Origin: Populus alba
Lineage: Eukaryota; Streptophyta; Magnoliopsida; Malpighiales; Salicaceae
Assembly: GCF_005239225.2 (NCBI RefSeq)
Contig: NC_133297.1
Coordinates: 4,658,392-4,722,391 of the forward strand
DNA length: 64,000 nucleotides
Direction: 5' to 3'
Position 1 is the first letter of the stretch. Every line of letters starts with the position of its first letter. The notes under the pieces are model-generated. The model was not told where the DNA came from. It did no database searches and saw only the letters and a list, made by a program, of their open reading frames with translations. Shown one piece after another: positions 10,003 through 21,009 of the stretch. Made by a program: the position numbers and the translations under genes.

Positions 10003-11628
10003 ATGGGAGAGATTCGTTCACCATACTTTTCTATTGATCAAGAACACCTCAAAGATAATGCTGAAATTCGTTCACCATATTTCTCAAATGGTGGAGACTA
10101 CCTTGGAGTTAATGCTGAAATTCGTTCACCATATTTCTCAAGTGGTGGAGACTACCTTGGAGTTAATGCTGAAATTCGTTCGCCATATTTTTCATTTGAT
10201 ACTCAAGATCATTACCATGGAGATAATGCCGGAATTCATTCCTCGTATTTTTCAGCTGCAGACTACCATGGAGAAGATGCTGAAATTCCTTCCGGAACAT
10301 TCTTTCACCAAGATAATTTTGTTGAGAATCCATACAATGCAGAAAATTTTGTTGAGCTCATTCAACGGGAAGAATTTGAAGAGCTGTACTCGGATGTTGA
10401 AGCTGGAGTAGTTGTATGTAAAAGCGGGGACAGTCCAATTAATATCTACAGTGTTCCTGATGCACTTCGCGAATCAAATGAAGCCATCTATACTCCTCAA
10501 AAAGTTTCTATAGGTCCTATTCACCATGGCAAGGAGCATTTGCAGCCCATGAATAAGAAAAAGAAGAGTTATTTGAAAGAATTCGGTAGCAGGGTAGGGG
10601 AAACAAGTGAGCAGCATGTGAAGTTCCTGCAGAAAATTTCGAACACCATTAAACTGCAAGAGGAGAACATCCGCCAATGTTATGAAGATGGTTCTCATAA
10701 AGTTGCAGAAAGTGATCCGTTTGTGAAAATGGTGTTGTTGGATGCTGTTTTCATCTTGGAGTACTTGTTGAGGAATAAAGATTCTAAAAAATATGAAGAT
10801 GATTCCTTATTGAGTAGAAGCGGGTTAAGGTTTCGGATTCGACAAGATTTGTTGCTGCTCGAGAATCAGTTGCCATTCTTCATTCTTGAGAAATTATATG
10901 ACCATCTTCGTCAAGACGGCAAAGGAAGTTATAATTCTTTTCTAAATCTTGCCTACGATTACTTAAATAGGTACAATAAGAGTCCATACAAGCCGAGCGA
11001 CAACAAGGAGATATTACATTTCACCAATTTGGTCAGATCTTCATTATCCTTCAACCATCCAGATCTGAGGAGTGACGAACCGATTGGAAATTTTTATAGC
11101 GCAACCAAGCTGCATGAGGCAGCGATTAATTTTAAGAAATCTCGAAATGAATGCTTACTTGACGTAAGATTTTCTTCTACAAAACGTGAGTTACGCATAC
11201 CACGTCTTCAGATAGACGACCACACTGAACTTCTCTTCGGCAATCTCATTGCCTTGGAGTGGTGTCATTATAAAGGAGAAGATCAGTACATCTGCCATTA
11301 CGTTAAGCTACTTGAAACTCTTGTTGCCACATCCAAAGATGTGGATCTCCTCATTAAAAATAACATCATTGACACAAAAAGAGATGGTGCTTCAGTGAGG
11401 GATATGATTGACAAGCTTTCGGCAGAAACTACTGAAGAATATTCCATTTATTATAACCTCTACACGCAGCTGGATAAACACTACCAGAACTCCTGGTTGA
11501 AAAATAGCGCATACTTTAGAGAGGTATATTTTGGAAACCTTTGGAGAAGTACAGCAACTCTTAGTGCAACTGTCTTGCTCCTCTTCACTCTTGTACAAAC
11601 AATTTGTGCAGTCCTTTCCTTGCGCTAG
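10003..11628 (+). CDS. DUF247 (UPF0481) membrane protein B with repeated N-terminus
   Basis: A single-exon 541-residue frame, the intact counterpart of A. Residues 1-105 are a repetitive extension. The motif EIRSPYFS occurs at residues 3-10, 21-28, 39-46 and 57-64, with the variant GIHSSYFS at 77-84. Residues 19-54 are two near-perfect 18-residue units (54 bases each). DUF247 starts near residue 149 (YSVPDALRESNEAIYTPQ) and includes VKMVLLDAVFILEYLL, LLENQLPFFILEKL and NLIALEWCHY. The C-terminus has one hydrophobic segment (about 519-541, ending CAVLSLR), so a membrane-anchored protein is expected. The ATG follows a probable splice acceptor by 13 bases. Biochemical function is unknown. It shares little with C1/C2 beyond the domain motifs. 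Confidence 0.9.
   Translation: MGEIRSPYFSIDQEHLKDNAEIRSPYFSNGGDYLGVNAEIRSPYFSSGGDYLGVNAEIRSPYFSFDTQDHYHGDNAGIHSSYFSAADYHGEDAEIPSGTFFHQDNFVENPYNAENFVELIQREEFEELYSDVEAGVVVCKSGDSPINIYSVPDALRESNEAIYTPQKVSIGPIHHGKEHLQPMNKKKKSYLKEFGSRVGETSEQHVKFLQKISNTIKLQEENIRQCYEDGSHKVAESDPFVKMVLLDAVFILEYLLRNKDSKKYEDDSLLSRSGLRFRIRQDLLLLENQLPFFILEKLYDHLRQDGKGSYNSFLNLAYDYLNRYNKSPYKPSDNKEILHFTNLVRSSLSFNHPDLRSDEPIGNFYSATKLHEAAINFKKSRNECLLDVRFSSTKRELRIPRLQIDDHTELLFGNLIALEWCHYKGEDQYICHYVKLLETLVATSKDVDLLIKNNIIDTKRDGASVRDMIDKLSAETTEEYSIYYNLYTQLDKHYQNSWLKNSAYFREVYFGNLWRSTATLSATVLLLFTLVQTICAVLSLR
10057..10200 (+). repeat. 54-base in-frame tandem repeat in gene B
   Basis: Two full 54-base units (10057-10110 and 10111-10164) differ by only a few bases, and a partial third follows. 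Each encodes an 18-residue unit built on NAEIRSPYFS and GGDYLGV. Gene A has no such units at this place. The length is a multiple of three, so copy-number change keeps the frame. Confidence 0.9.
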
Positions 11629-11831
11629 TACTCCAAGTGGACCAAGTTAGCCCCAATCCGGTGTCATTATATTTCTCTCATTGTTGCCTTTCGTTGTATT
11701 GTCTGTGTACTTTCCGTTTCCTTTGCAGTTTTTCATTGTACTTCAACTCATGGGCTTTCTTTGTATTTAGTATTCATGACTTTGTAATGGATGCTGTCTT
11801 CACTATCAAGTTCATCCTGCAGAATTCAACA
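11629..11831 (+). other. 3' flank of B and stub of D
   Basis: It matches 2635-2830 and 19824-20030, including the first D codons (FVMDAVFTIKFILQN). At about 11,832 the match stops in mid-gene and continues with sequence matching 7320-7440. Unit 2 therefore lost D, C and most of the C 5' region in one deletion. Confidence 0.7.
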
Positions 11832-14290
11832 AATGTGGGGCCATTTGATTATAAATATTATCTGAGCGCCCTATGGCACAACCCATTGTAACGAAGAGCT
11901 TATTGTCACGTGGGTGGGCCTTCAAAACCAAGACCTGAGCTCTTGTATTTGATTTAGACTCTGTTTCTTTATATAGCTGCGGCTGCATTTTATTTAAAAT
12001 GCAATTTGTATTTGTTTGGTAATGAAAAAATTGATTTACTATACATAGAGCCCACGTGATTTTTGCGCTCAAAACACTATAAATAAAAAGCTATGAAATC
12101 CTGCTTTTCATGCATTGTAGACTTTAAAAAATAACAAACAGTGCAATTTACTTGCATTGTCCACATATGTTTTTTTTTTTTTTAAGTGTGTTAATTGTAT
12201 TAATTTTTTTTTTAAAGAAATTAGTTTAGAGTGAATTAAATTCATTCGAACTGTGATGTGAACAATATTTTTTATCTCGAAAAAATAGTATAGAGTGAAT
12301 TAAATTCACTCGCACAGTAATATCAATTTTATATCTGATAATATTTTATCTAATTTTATTACACGCTCAAAAAATTATGAAAACTGTAGCTCTTATCGGA
12401 TGAATTTTGTACGTAATGGAATTATAAATAGTTTAATGGAATAATAAAAAATATTTTATATAAAGTATTATTTATTTCATGATGTAATAGGAGTAATTAA
12501 TTTTACAATATTTAAATTTAAAACCATCAATATTAATATATATATTTTTAAATTATTTTATAACCTCAATTTCAAAAGCATTTAAACCAAACACATTAAA
12601 CTACTTTTTCTTCAACCACAGTTTTAACCAAACACCTATTTTTTCAAACCAACCTTAACTAAAAGTACTTTTTATGAAATAACTTTTTTCAAACCACAAC
12701 CACAACAGCTACCACAATACCAAACACACTCTTAATTTGATTTTTTTTTTAATGTTTTAAAGAGTTGGACATTATTTTTTTAAAAAAAAAATACATAAGC
12801 AACATTTCATCTACGAGTTTAGATTCCAACTACCATTGTGGTGGCTGAAAAATCAGGTTAGTATTTTGTTTTCCCCAATAAACCCAATTTCTAAGTCCTT
12901 TGAATCCAAAACACCTAATGAACACCCTTGGAACACCTAAAAATCAATTCATCAATCAAAAACACCAAAAAAAGTCCAAAAACCCAAAATCAAACGGGGT
13001 TAGATCTGACTTCCTCATCTTAGACATGTTTTCAAGCAATATTGAGACTCTAAACGACTACTATTAAGCCTGCATGAAGCCTAGAAACACCAAGAAAATC
13101 ATTTTGATGGTCGAGAATGGTGTGAACAATGACCTTCTCTCTCACTGCTATACTCTAGCAATCTGTCTCTCACATCTTTTTAATCAAGGATTGAAAATTA
13201 ATGCAAATTAATTTTTGTACCAAAATTAAATTTGTGATTTGAAGGGACCAAAATTGTATAAATTATATTATTTTTAAAGATAGAGGACCTAAATGTATTC
13301 TTCGCAAAAACCCTAGCACGTCATCTATTTTTGGTGTATTTTTCATTTCAATTCTTTTTTTGTTTTATTCATGATTTAGTCTCTGTATTTGAAAAAGATG
13401 AGGAAGAGAGATTCATAAAAAAGAAAAAAAAAGATGAAGGAGATAACAAGTTGTTAATTGTCCATGTTCGAGTAATTAGAAAAGCTGATATTGATGTCAA
13501 TAAATTTAATTTAACAACAACTAGAGAAAACATTAAACTTATTAAAAATAAATATAATTTTTAATTATTTTAGTACATGCATCATCTTTTCAATTCACAA
13601 TTAAATTTAAATTTTTTCACAATACTACAAATAAAAATAAAAATGACAACTCATTTTTTTGGATTGAAATTTAACTTATAATCCCAGTAACGGAAAAGTT
13701 GGCAAGTATCACCTATATATATCATCTCATCAGCCAATATAAATTAAATCTCCTAACCTAATACATCAAATTTTCAACACAAAATTAAGAAACCTCACAA
13801 ACTAGATAACTAGGGTCCCTTGATCAATTAAAAAACAACACCAATATTCCATTCCAATGTGGTTTGATTAGCAAGAAGGCCCTTCATTAAAGGATCCTAC
13901 GCCTCTCGAGAGTCGACTTCTTTTAGATAGAAGAATATATATTACTACCAGTCAAGATCAAGGGAGCAATGAGCTGGATCCATCTTTGCTTCTTGACAAG
14001 GACCCATGCCGAGAAAAGACAGAGGAGATGGAGAATTAATGAATGGAGACCAATGCAATCAGCTTTCAAAACGAGAGTAGTTTATCTTGCCCTCCCTCTT
14101 GAAGCTTCAAATGAAATGGATCTTTAATGTCGTCGTTGTAAGGCCAAACTTGGTAACTATACCGAGATATGGACCAACTTTTTTTTTTTATATATATATA
14201 AAAACAAATTAAAATTTAAAATGATATTATTTTATTAAAAAAATAGACTATTTTTTAACTAATCAGTTGACAATAATAGAATATTTTAGA
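11832..14290. other. Intergenic, AT-rich, several old repeats
   Basis: 11832-11950 matches 7320-7440. 12560-12740 is a MITE of the family at 7529, in the other orientation (ends near CCAAACACACTC). 12750-13340 matches 32490-33080 and appears to be an old repeat or shared duplicon sequence. The rest is AT-rich with long T and A runs. No gene is supported. Confidence 0.55.
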
Positions 14291-15298
14291 TTGTGCCTTA
14301 GCCAACTTTCCTATTTATATATATGCAACAGAACACGACAGTAACTATAGAGATTACAACATCGGAGTAATCCTATATTAATTTCATATTCTGATATATA
14401 CATGCTATACATTCTATAATATGCCTCCTCAAGATGAGGGTGGGGGATCAACCCGAAGCCTGAACCGAAAAGCAGTAAAGGATGCAACAGGAAGCGGTTT
14501 AGTGAAAACATTGGCAAGTTGATCCTGAGAAGGAACAAAACGAATCTGAATCTCTTTCTTGGCAACACGGTCACGGACAAAGTGATAATCCACTTCAACA
14601 TGCTTAGTACGAGCATGGAAGATAGGATTTGCTAAGAGATAGGTCACACCAAGATTATCACATCAAATGGTAGGAGCAGAAACTAAGGGAACCTGCAAAT
14701 CTGTTAACAAGTATTGAATCCAAATGACTTCAGCAGTACCATTAGCAAGGGCTTTATACTCAGCCTCAGTAGAGGAGCAAGTAACTGTGCGTTGCTTGCC
14801 GGATTCTTAAGAAATTAACGTCTGATAAAAAAAGACAAGATAACCACCTGTAGACTTGCGATCATCAATTCTACCAGCCTAATCTGCATATGTAAATCCA
14901 TGTAGAGCAAAATAGGAGCCTCGAGTAATATGAAAACCATAAGATGTCGTACCTTTAAGATAACGTATAATACGCTTAATAACGGCCCAATGAAAATTTG
15001 TAGGAGCATGCATAAACTGACAGACTCTATTAACAACGAAACATATATCTGGACGGGTGAAGGTAAGATATTGAAGAGCACCCATGATTTGATGAAATCA
15101 TGTAGGATCAGAGAATGAGTGATCCGGTAATAGAGTGACTTTCAAAGGGGAGACTGGAGTATCAACAGGTTTGCAGAAAGTCATACTAGCTTAGGTGAGG
15201 ATGTCAAGAATATATTTATGTTGACGCAGCATTAAACCCATATCAGTAGACTAAACTTCAATACCTAAAAAATAGTGAACAACACCTAAGTCACGAAG

Positions 15299-15884
15299 TG
15301 TAACAGTTCGACTGTACGACTCGATCGATGTTAAAAGTTCCCAACATATCCTTTTTATTTGAGGGTAATTTTTTTTTTTATTACCAAAAATTCGACAGAG
15401 CTTCATTTGCATTTAGGACATCCCAAGTTATCGACTACTATCAATTTACTCAATCAACCCATCATCACAAGGTCCCATAATTTCGGACCTTATATCAAAC
15501 CTCATAATTCCACACCTCATACAATCTACACAATAAATGTATCCTACGAGTAAGTTCAATTTGAACATAGTCCAAACATCATATCATAAAATTTAAAAGA
15601 AAATGAATACTATCATGCAAATAAAGCATTTACAACATAATAAGTGTTCTTAAATATTTTAAAAGGGTTAATTACAAGATAACTAAAATACTACATGCTA
15701 AGCTGAACTTTTATAAATACATCAAGGTTTACAAAAAAATATACTACATAAACGTGTTAATTCTCTTTTGTTTAAATTAAGTATTTACATAAGCTTCCCA
15801 AAGTAAGGTCCTAAACTAATGATCTCCTTGGATATTTGATGCACCTGTTACATAAATAAACATACCATTATGTTGATAAAGAAT

Positions 15885-15928
<44 letters not shown>

Positions 15929-16579
15929 GCTCATGTAATGAATACGAATGGAGTATAAATTTTCTATCGGATACATAAGAATTCTAATAGAAAACTTATA
16001 GTATGCTTGTAAATCTTTTAAACCCAATTAAAACTCATTTGTATATTCTTAATTTGAATACTCTTATTTACTTGCATAAATTGGGTGACCTTGCAAAGTC
16101 TAATCTTGAAATCCTATCACGGATGCCATTAACTGAAGCTAATCTTGTAATTCATATCTTGACAATCCTATCATGAATGCCATTAGCTGAAGCTAATATT
16201 GTAAATCATCTCCTGGAAATCTTATCACGGATGCCATCAGCCAAAGCTAATCTTGTAATTTATATCCCGACAACCCTATCACGGATGTCATTAGCCGAAG
16301 CTAATCTTGTAAATCACTAGACTTTATTTACGTTGAACATGACATTTATTGTAATTGCATTCACCAGAAGAATTTTAAATTGTATAAGTGCAAATAGAAG
16401 GAAAATCACGCACCTGCTTTGCTTGTCTCGCGACCTCCCCTAACATAAGATCCAATCCTGGTTGCTCCTCTTGAATCATAAGGAAGTTTTTTGTTATGAT
16501 TCTTTCAAGCCAATATTATAGAGAATCCATATTCATCCATTACTCATATGTTACTTTTTATGCATGTTCATTTCCTCAT

Positions 16580-16610
<31 letters not shown>

Positions 16611-17825
16611 TATCATGTATATTTTCAGAGTTAGTATCTCAATGTGCAAGTGTTCATATGACTCAATTCTTTTATATTCTTATAAATAGTATTCACGTGA
16701 AAGTTTACTGTTAATAACTAACTTTGAACTCTTACTGTCCACTTTTCAACTGTTATTGTCCAATTTTCATCCATTATTGTCTAACTTTGAACTGTTACTG
16801 TCCAAACATTCATTAGATTTTAACTATATCTAAAGTTATAAAACTTCATTTTAAGTGAGATTGATCTCGTTAGAAAGCTAAAACACGAGGCTACAAGTTC
16901 TCTGAAGGGAGGAGAACCCAGCTTTGCCTTCAAGATAGTCAAAATTGCTCATTAACTAATTAGTCCTACTGTCCTACATAATCAGTCACGACTCAGTCTT
17001 AGTTGGTAACCTAGAACTGGAGTTCTACATCTCCAAATTGAACAAGAACAGTTTCCTTGATTAGCTAACATTCAAATCAACAATTTCTATGAGGAACCCG
17101 ATCCTAATTCCCTCATCCTCCTACCTAAAATCTCACCGAAAGTCAGGAGACAAGTCTGTCCAGATTCGTCTCCCCCTCCCCTTCACACAATACTTTCATA
17201 AACTACATACCACATACATGAATTAACTTAATCTTAACAATAAGTACTTTTTCCCCAATTTATGTCTAAAAACCCTAACCTATGATTTAATATCAAGGCA
17301 TCAATTCTTTATCAAATTTGAAATGAATTTGTTTAAGATCATGTTTAGAACACCTTACCTGGTTCAAATTAAGATTTTGATCTTTCAACCAGTTGGAGAT
17401 TTTCAACTCCCTTCTTTCTTTTCTTCTTGTTCAATCTATTGGTAATCCTTTGCTCTCAAGTGTTTATCCCATATATAAACTCCTAATCTTGAATGGGTTC
17501 TTGAAATTTTAGTGTTTTTCTCTTGATTTCTTAAGAATTGGTATTAAACTCCATATTTTCTCTCCTTAGCGTTCCTACAGATTTTTGGTGAGGAGAGAGT
17601 ATTTATACTCTATATTTTCCCTTATTTGCATTTAGGCCCCCATTTTCCTTTGAGTGTATTATTCTCTTCAATTAAATCCAACCCTCAACAGTACTAAGTT
17701 TATTATAATGTCCCAAATTATTTCGCTCAGAAATTTATATTTAAAATTCCTGAATTCCTGTTTTTTAATTAACCAGATGCATGAATTTCTTTATTTTTAT
17801 TTATTTATTTTTCCTGGGGTTTACA
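15299..17825. mobile_element. Solo LTR, 2.5 kb, nested in the copia relic
   Basis: The insert starts TGTAACAG and ends GGTTTACA (TG...CA). It is flanked by the 5-base direct repeat CGAAG at 15294-15298 and 17826-17830. Removing it rejoins copia RT codons (KFKLR to DLGVVHYF). It has no long direct repeats at its two ends and no pol motifs, so a solo LTR is the simplest reading. Its length suggests a Gypsy-type parent. Inside are (CA)n runs at about 15,886-15,910 and 16,585-16,610, and four diverged copies of a unit of about 60 bases at 16,080-16,320. A TATAAATA motif on the minus strand near 17,610 could be the LTR promoter. Confidence 0.85.
16080..16320. repeat. Four-copy tandem repeat inside the solo LTR
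   Basis: Units of about 60 bases carry variants of CCTATCACGGATGCCATTA and GAAGCTAATCTTGTAA. Each unit differs by several substitutions. Confidence 0.8.
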
Positions 17826-19570
17826 CGAAGCTTGAACTTAGAGCTTAGTAACTGTATTAGGTGATGAAACATAGCAGATTTGCTACCTGTAAGTAGAATA
17901 TCATCAACATATACCAGGAGATAGAAGATATTAGTACCATAAGATAAGATAAACAAGGAGGTGTCAACCTTAGAAGCTCGGAAACCAATGGAGAGCAAAA
18001 AATCACTTAGACGAGTGTACCATGCTCTCGGTGCATGTTTCAAACCATACAATGATTTGTGCAATCTGCACACATGAGATGGAAGAGAAGAGTCAACGAA
18101 ACCTGAAGGTTGTTTCATGTAGACCTCTTTAGTAAGAACGCTATTGAGGAAGGCATTATGAATATCAAGCTGATGAATCTTCCACTTTTGCAAAACCGCG
18201 ATAGAGAAAACCAATTAGATGATGGCCTGCTTAATAACTGGACTGAAGATTTCAGAATAATCAATGCCTTCCTGCTGGGTAAAACCTCTAGCAACAAGGC
18301 GCGCTTTATAGCGCTCAATACTACCATCAACACAATGTTTGATCCAATATACCCATCTATTAGCCAACAACATTCATTAAAGGATGAAAGGGAACCAAAG
18401 ACCAAGTGTGATTAGATTGCAAAGCGGCGATCTCATCACACATAGCATTATGCCAATTTGTATACCAGTTAGCATCAAAAAATGCAAAAGGCTTAGAAGA
18501 GGGAGAATGCAATACTCGTATGGAGGTAGAGGTGGCGGCAACTGAAGCAATTGGATTTGCTGTCTTCGGCTGCAGCAGTCTGAGAATCATAGGATGTCTG
18601 CTACTTGCTGGTGAAGATGCAGGGGAAGATGGTGGCAGTGAGGAGACCTGTGGCAGCTGATAAGAAGATAGATCGACCATAAGTTGCAGACCAGCTGGAG
18701 AGGATGATGAAGAAGCAAGTGCAAGATTAGGACTATCAGCAGAGAAGGGGTTGTAAGTAGAGACCGAATCTGCAGAAATATTGGCCAAGGAGGGCGAAGC
18801 AGAGGAGGAACTAGAAAGTGCCCCAGGACCAGGAGGAGATGAGACCAATTGACAAGCTAAACCTGCATCATAAGGGTTAGATAAATAAGCATGAGATGAT
18901 GGCTAAAGGCTGGGTGGAGGCTGTGGTCTGGTGGCTATTTAGAGTGGCAGAGCTGAGTGATGGGGGCTGTTTGAGAGGATGGGGAAAGTGGGTAGTGGTG
19001 GGTGATGAAGTAGATTTTGGGAGGGTGACAGTAGCGGGTTGGGTAGGGGTTGTGTTCGAGACCTTTGCAATCTGTTCAGAATTATCAAATGAAAACACAT
19101 GTTCATGGAAGCGGACATGACGGGAAATATAAATACGATGAGATGTAATGTCAAAACATCGATAACCAAGATGTAAGGAACTATAACCAAAGAACACACA
19201 TGGAGATGAACGAAAATTCAATTTATGATTATTATATGGATGCAGAAAAGGAAAACAAAGACATCCAAAGTACGTAAAAAATGATAATCAGGAGACCGTT
19301 GAAATAAACAATCAAATGGAGATCGATGGGCAAGAACAGGAGTAGGCATGCGATTTATAAGATAAATAGAGGTTTCAAAAGCATAATTTCAAAATAAAAA
19401 AGGTGTTTTACATTGCCCTAAAAAAGTAAGACTTGTTTTCACAATATGCCTATGATGACGCTCTACTATGTCATTTTATTCATGAGTGTGAGGACAAATT
19501 AGACGATGATGAATACCATTGGTCTGAAAAAAGATGGATAATTTTCGATATTCACCGCCCCAATCAGTTT

Positions 19571-19823
19571 AAACAGAGATGGTGCTTAAGTGAAGATTCT
19601 AATTGACAAGCTTTCGGAAGAAACTTCTGAAGAATATTCCATTTATTATAAGCTCTACAAGCAGCTGGATCAACACTACCAGAACTCCTAGTTGAAAAAT
19701 AGCGCATACTTTAGAGAGGTATATTTTGGAAACCTTTGGAGAAGTACTGCAATTGTTAGTGCAACTGTCTTGCTCCTCTTCACTCTTGTACAGACAATTT
19801 GTGCAGTCCTTTCCTTGCGCTAG
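19571..19823 (+). pseudogene. 3' fragment of an A/B-type DUF247 gene
   Basis: This matches the last 250 bases of A and B, from GAGATGGTGCTT to the shared stop codon in TTGCGCTAG. It encodes pieces such as EEYSIYYKLYKQL and LLLFTLVQTICAVLSLR. An extra early stop is present (CTCCTAGTTGAAA, where B reads CTCCTGGTTGAAA). The 5' four-fifths of the gene is gone; the left end joins copia integrase sequence. It shows that unit 3 once carried a full A/B gene. Confidence 0.9.
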
Positions 19824-19973
19824 TACGTCAAGTGGACCAAGTTAGCCCCAATCCGGTGTCATTTTATTTCTCTCATTGTTGCCTTTTGTTGTATTGTCTA
19901 TGTACTTTCCGTTTCCTCTGCAGTTTTTAATTGTACTTCAACTCATGGGCTTTCTTTGTATTTAGTAGTCATG

Positions 19974-20585
19974 ACTTTGTAATGGATGCTGTCTTCACTA
20001 TCAAGTTCATCCTGCAGAATTCAACAAATCTCCATCGTAAAGAGTCTGGACCGTCAGAGAAAGCAAAAATTATCTTAGGACTTGATACTACTCGAAAATC
20101 AACTACCTTACTTTATTGTTCAGAAACAGTATGGCTAGAGATATTACCCTACATTTCTTCAGCTTATCTGTAACTACTTTGAACATCGCTACGTGCCTGC
20201 AGTGAAGGCAAAACCTTATCCTTAAGATAGGAGTTAAGTTTGTAGTTGTTGATAATAACCATCTGGTTGACATAAGATTTGATAATGGGGTGTTGAAAAT
20301 ACCACGCTTGGTCACTGGAAACATTTTCGAATGTACAATTCGAAATATTATATGGCCTTGGAGCAGTTCCATTACTATCCAAATGCAACTAATTACATAT
20401 GCGATCACTTGTCAAGACTGAAGAAGATGTGGATTTGATTGTCAGCTGGCTAAAGGACAACGCTATGGTAACAGATTTGATTAACCAACTTTGTGGAGGA
20501 TTTGGACAAATTTACACTCGCCATCGTCATGTCCGTGAAGGATTAAATGCTTTTTTTTTTAATGAAGAATTTACAAGGACTAATT
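19974..20585 (+). pseudogene. DUF247 relic D2
   Basis: This is a duplicate of D1 with the same order of fragments (FVMDAVFTIKFILQN; VDIRFDNGVLKIPRLVT; SSITIQMQLITYAIT in a shifted frame; VREGLNAFFFNEEFTRTN). It lost about 110 bases present in D1 (around 3000-3110) and gained small changes. The copia element at 20604 sits 18 bases after its end. Confidence 0.75.
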
Positions 20586-20598
20586 AACACAACCATAG

Positions 20599-20603
20599 AA
20601 GAG
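20599..20603. repeat. Target-site duplication (left)
   Basis: AAGAG, repeated at 23373-23377. Unit 1 has one copy at the same place (about 3482-3486), which is the empty site. Confidence 0.95.
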
Positions 20604-21009
20604 TGTTGAAAAAACTAATATATAAAGAACAGATTATTGTTGATGAACTAAGAAAAACAACAAAGAACAAAGAACAAAGTCTAAAGTCTTTACAGTTGAA
20701 AGAACAAGGAGCAGAAAATATCTCGGTTGGTTACTGCCATCTCCAGTGTTTTATTTATAGAAGAAAACAAACATTACAAAAAAATGAAACACTAAAGAAA
20801 CGTACTAGCTATGTTCTTCTTTATCAAAGAAGTTGTATAACAAGCTAGTCTAATCCTAGATAAGCTTAAACAAATGAATTGAAAGAAACATCATAATCTA
20901 GATAATGCTATCAGCTAACAAATAGATAGCTATCAGCTAACAGATAAATAGTAATGTAGTAGATTACTACTAAGTAATCCTATTCCAGCTTTGGTACCAA
21001 ACTTCAACA
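20604..21009 (-). repeat. 3' LTR of the copia element
   Basis: 406 bases with TG...CA ends. It has a 7-base duplication in the ACAAAGA run compared with the other LTR. It supplies the stop codon of the gag-pol frame. Confidence 0.95.

Larger units (their letters stand above)
14291..19571 (-). mobile_element. Ty1-copia retrotransposon relic, split by a solo LTR
   Basis: Broken pol sequence reads on the minus strand from right to left. It includes an integrase core piece (TDWGGEY at about 19,550 and ERHHRHIVKT near 19,450), integrase C-terminus (18877-19221: CVFFGYSSLHLGYRC), a serine/proline-rich linker (18360-18848), reverse transcriptase (17831-18405: WKIHQLDIHNAFLN, YGLKHAPRAWY, LLVYVDDILL), then, after the solo LTR, the end of RT (14879-15290: LGVVHYFLGIEV, TRPDICFVVNRV) and RNase H (14429-14650: [30 protein letters not shown]). 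Domain order is Copia (integrase before RT). Gag, protease and the 5' LTR are missing. Several stops and frameshifts show it is dead. The right end is fused directly to DUF247 coding sequence at about 19,571. Confidence 0.9.

Noticed and set aside
13331..13564. 77-residue lysine-rich plus-strand frame
   Set aside because: AT-rich chance frame at the end of a repeat shared with about 33,070, where it is not kept open.
15886..15928. (CA)n followed by (TA)n
   Set aside because: Ordinary microsatellite inside the solo LTR; not a CRISPR-like array, since there are no unique spacers.
18896..19120. Glycine and valine-rich plus-strand frame
   Set aside because: It is antisense to the copia integrase C-terminus and linker.
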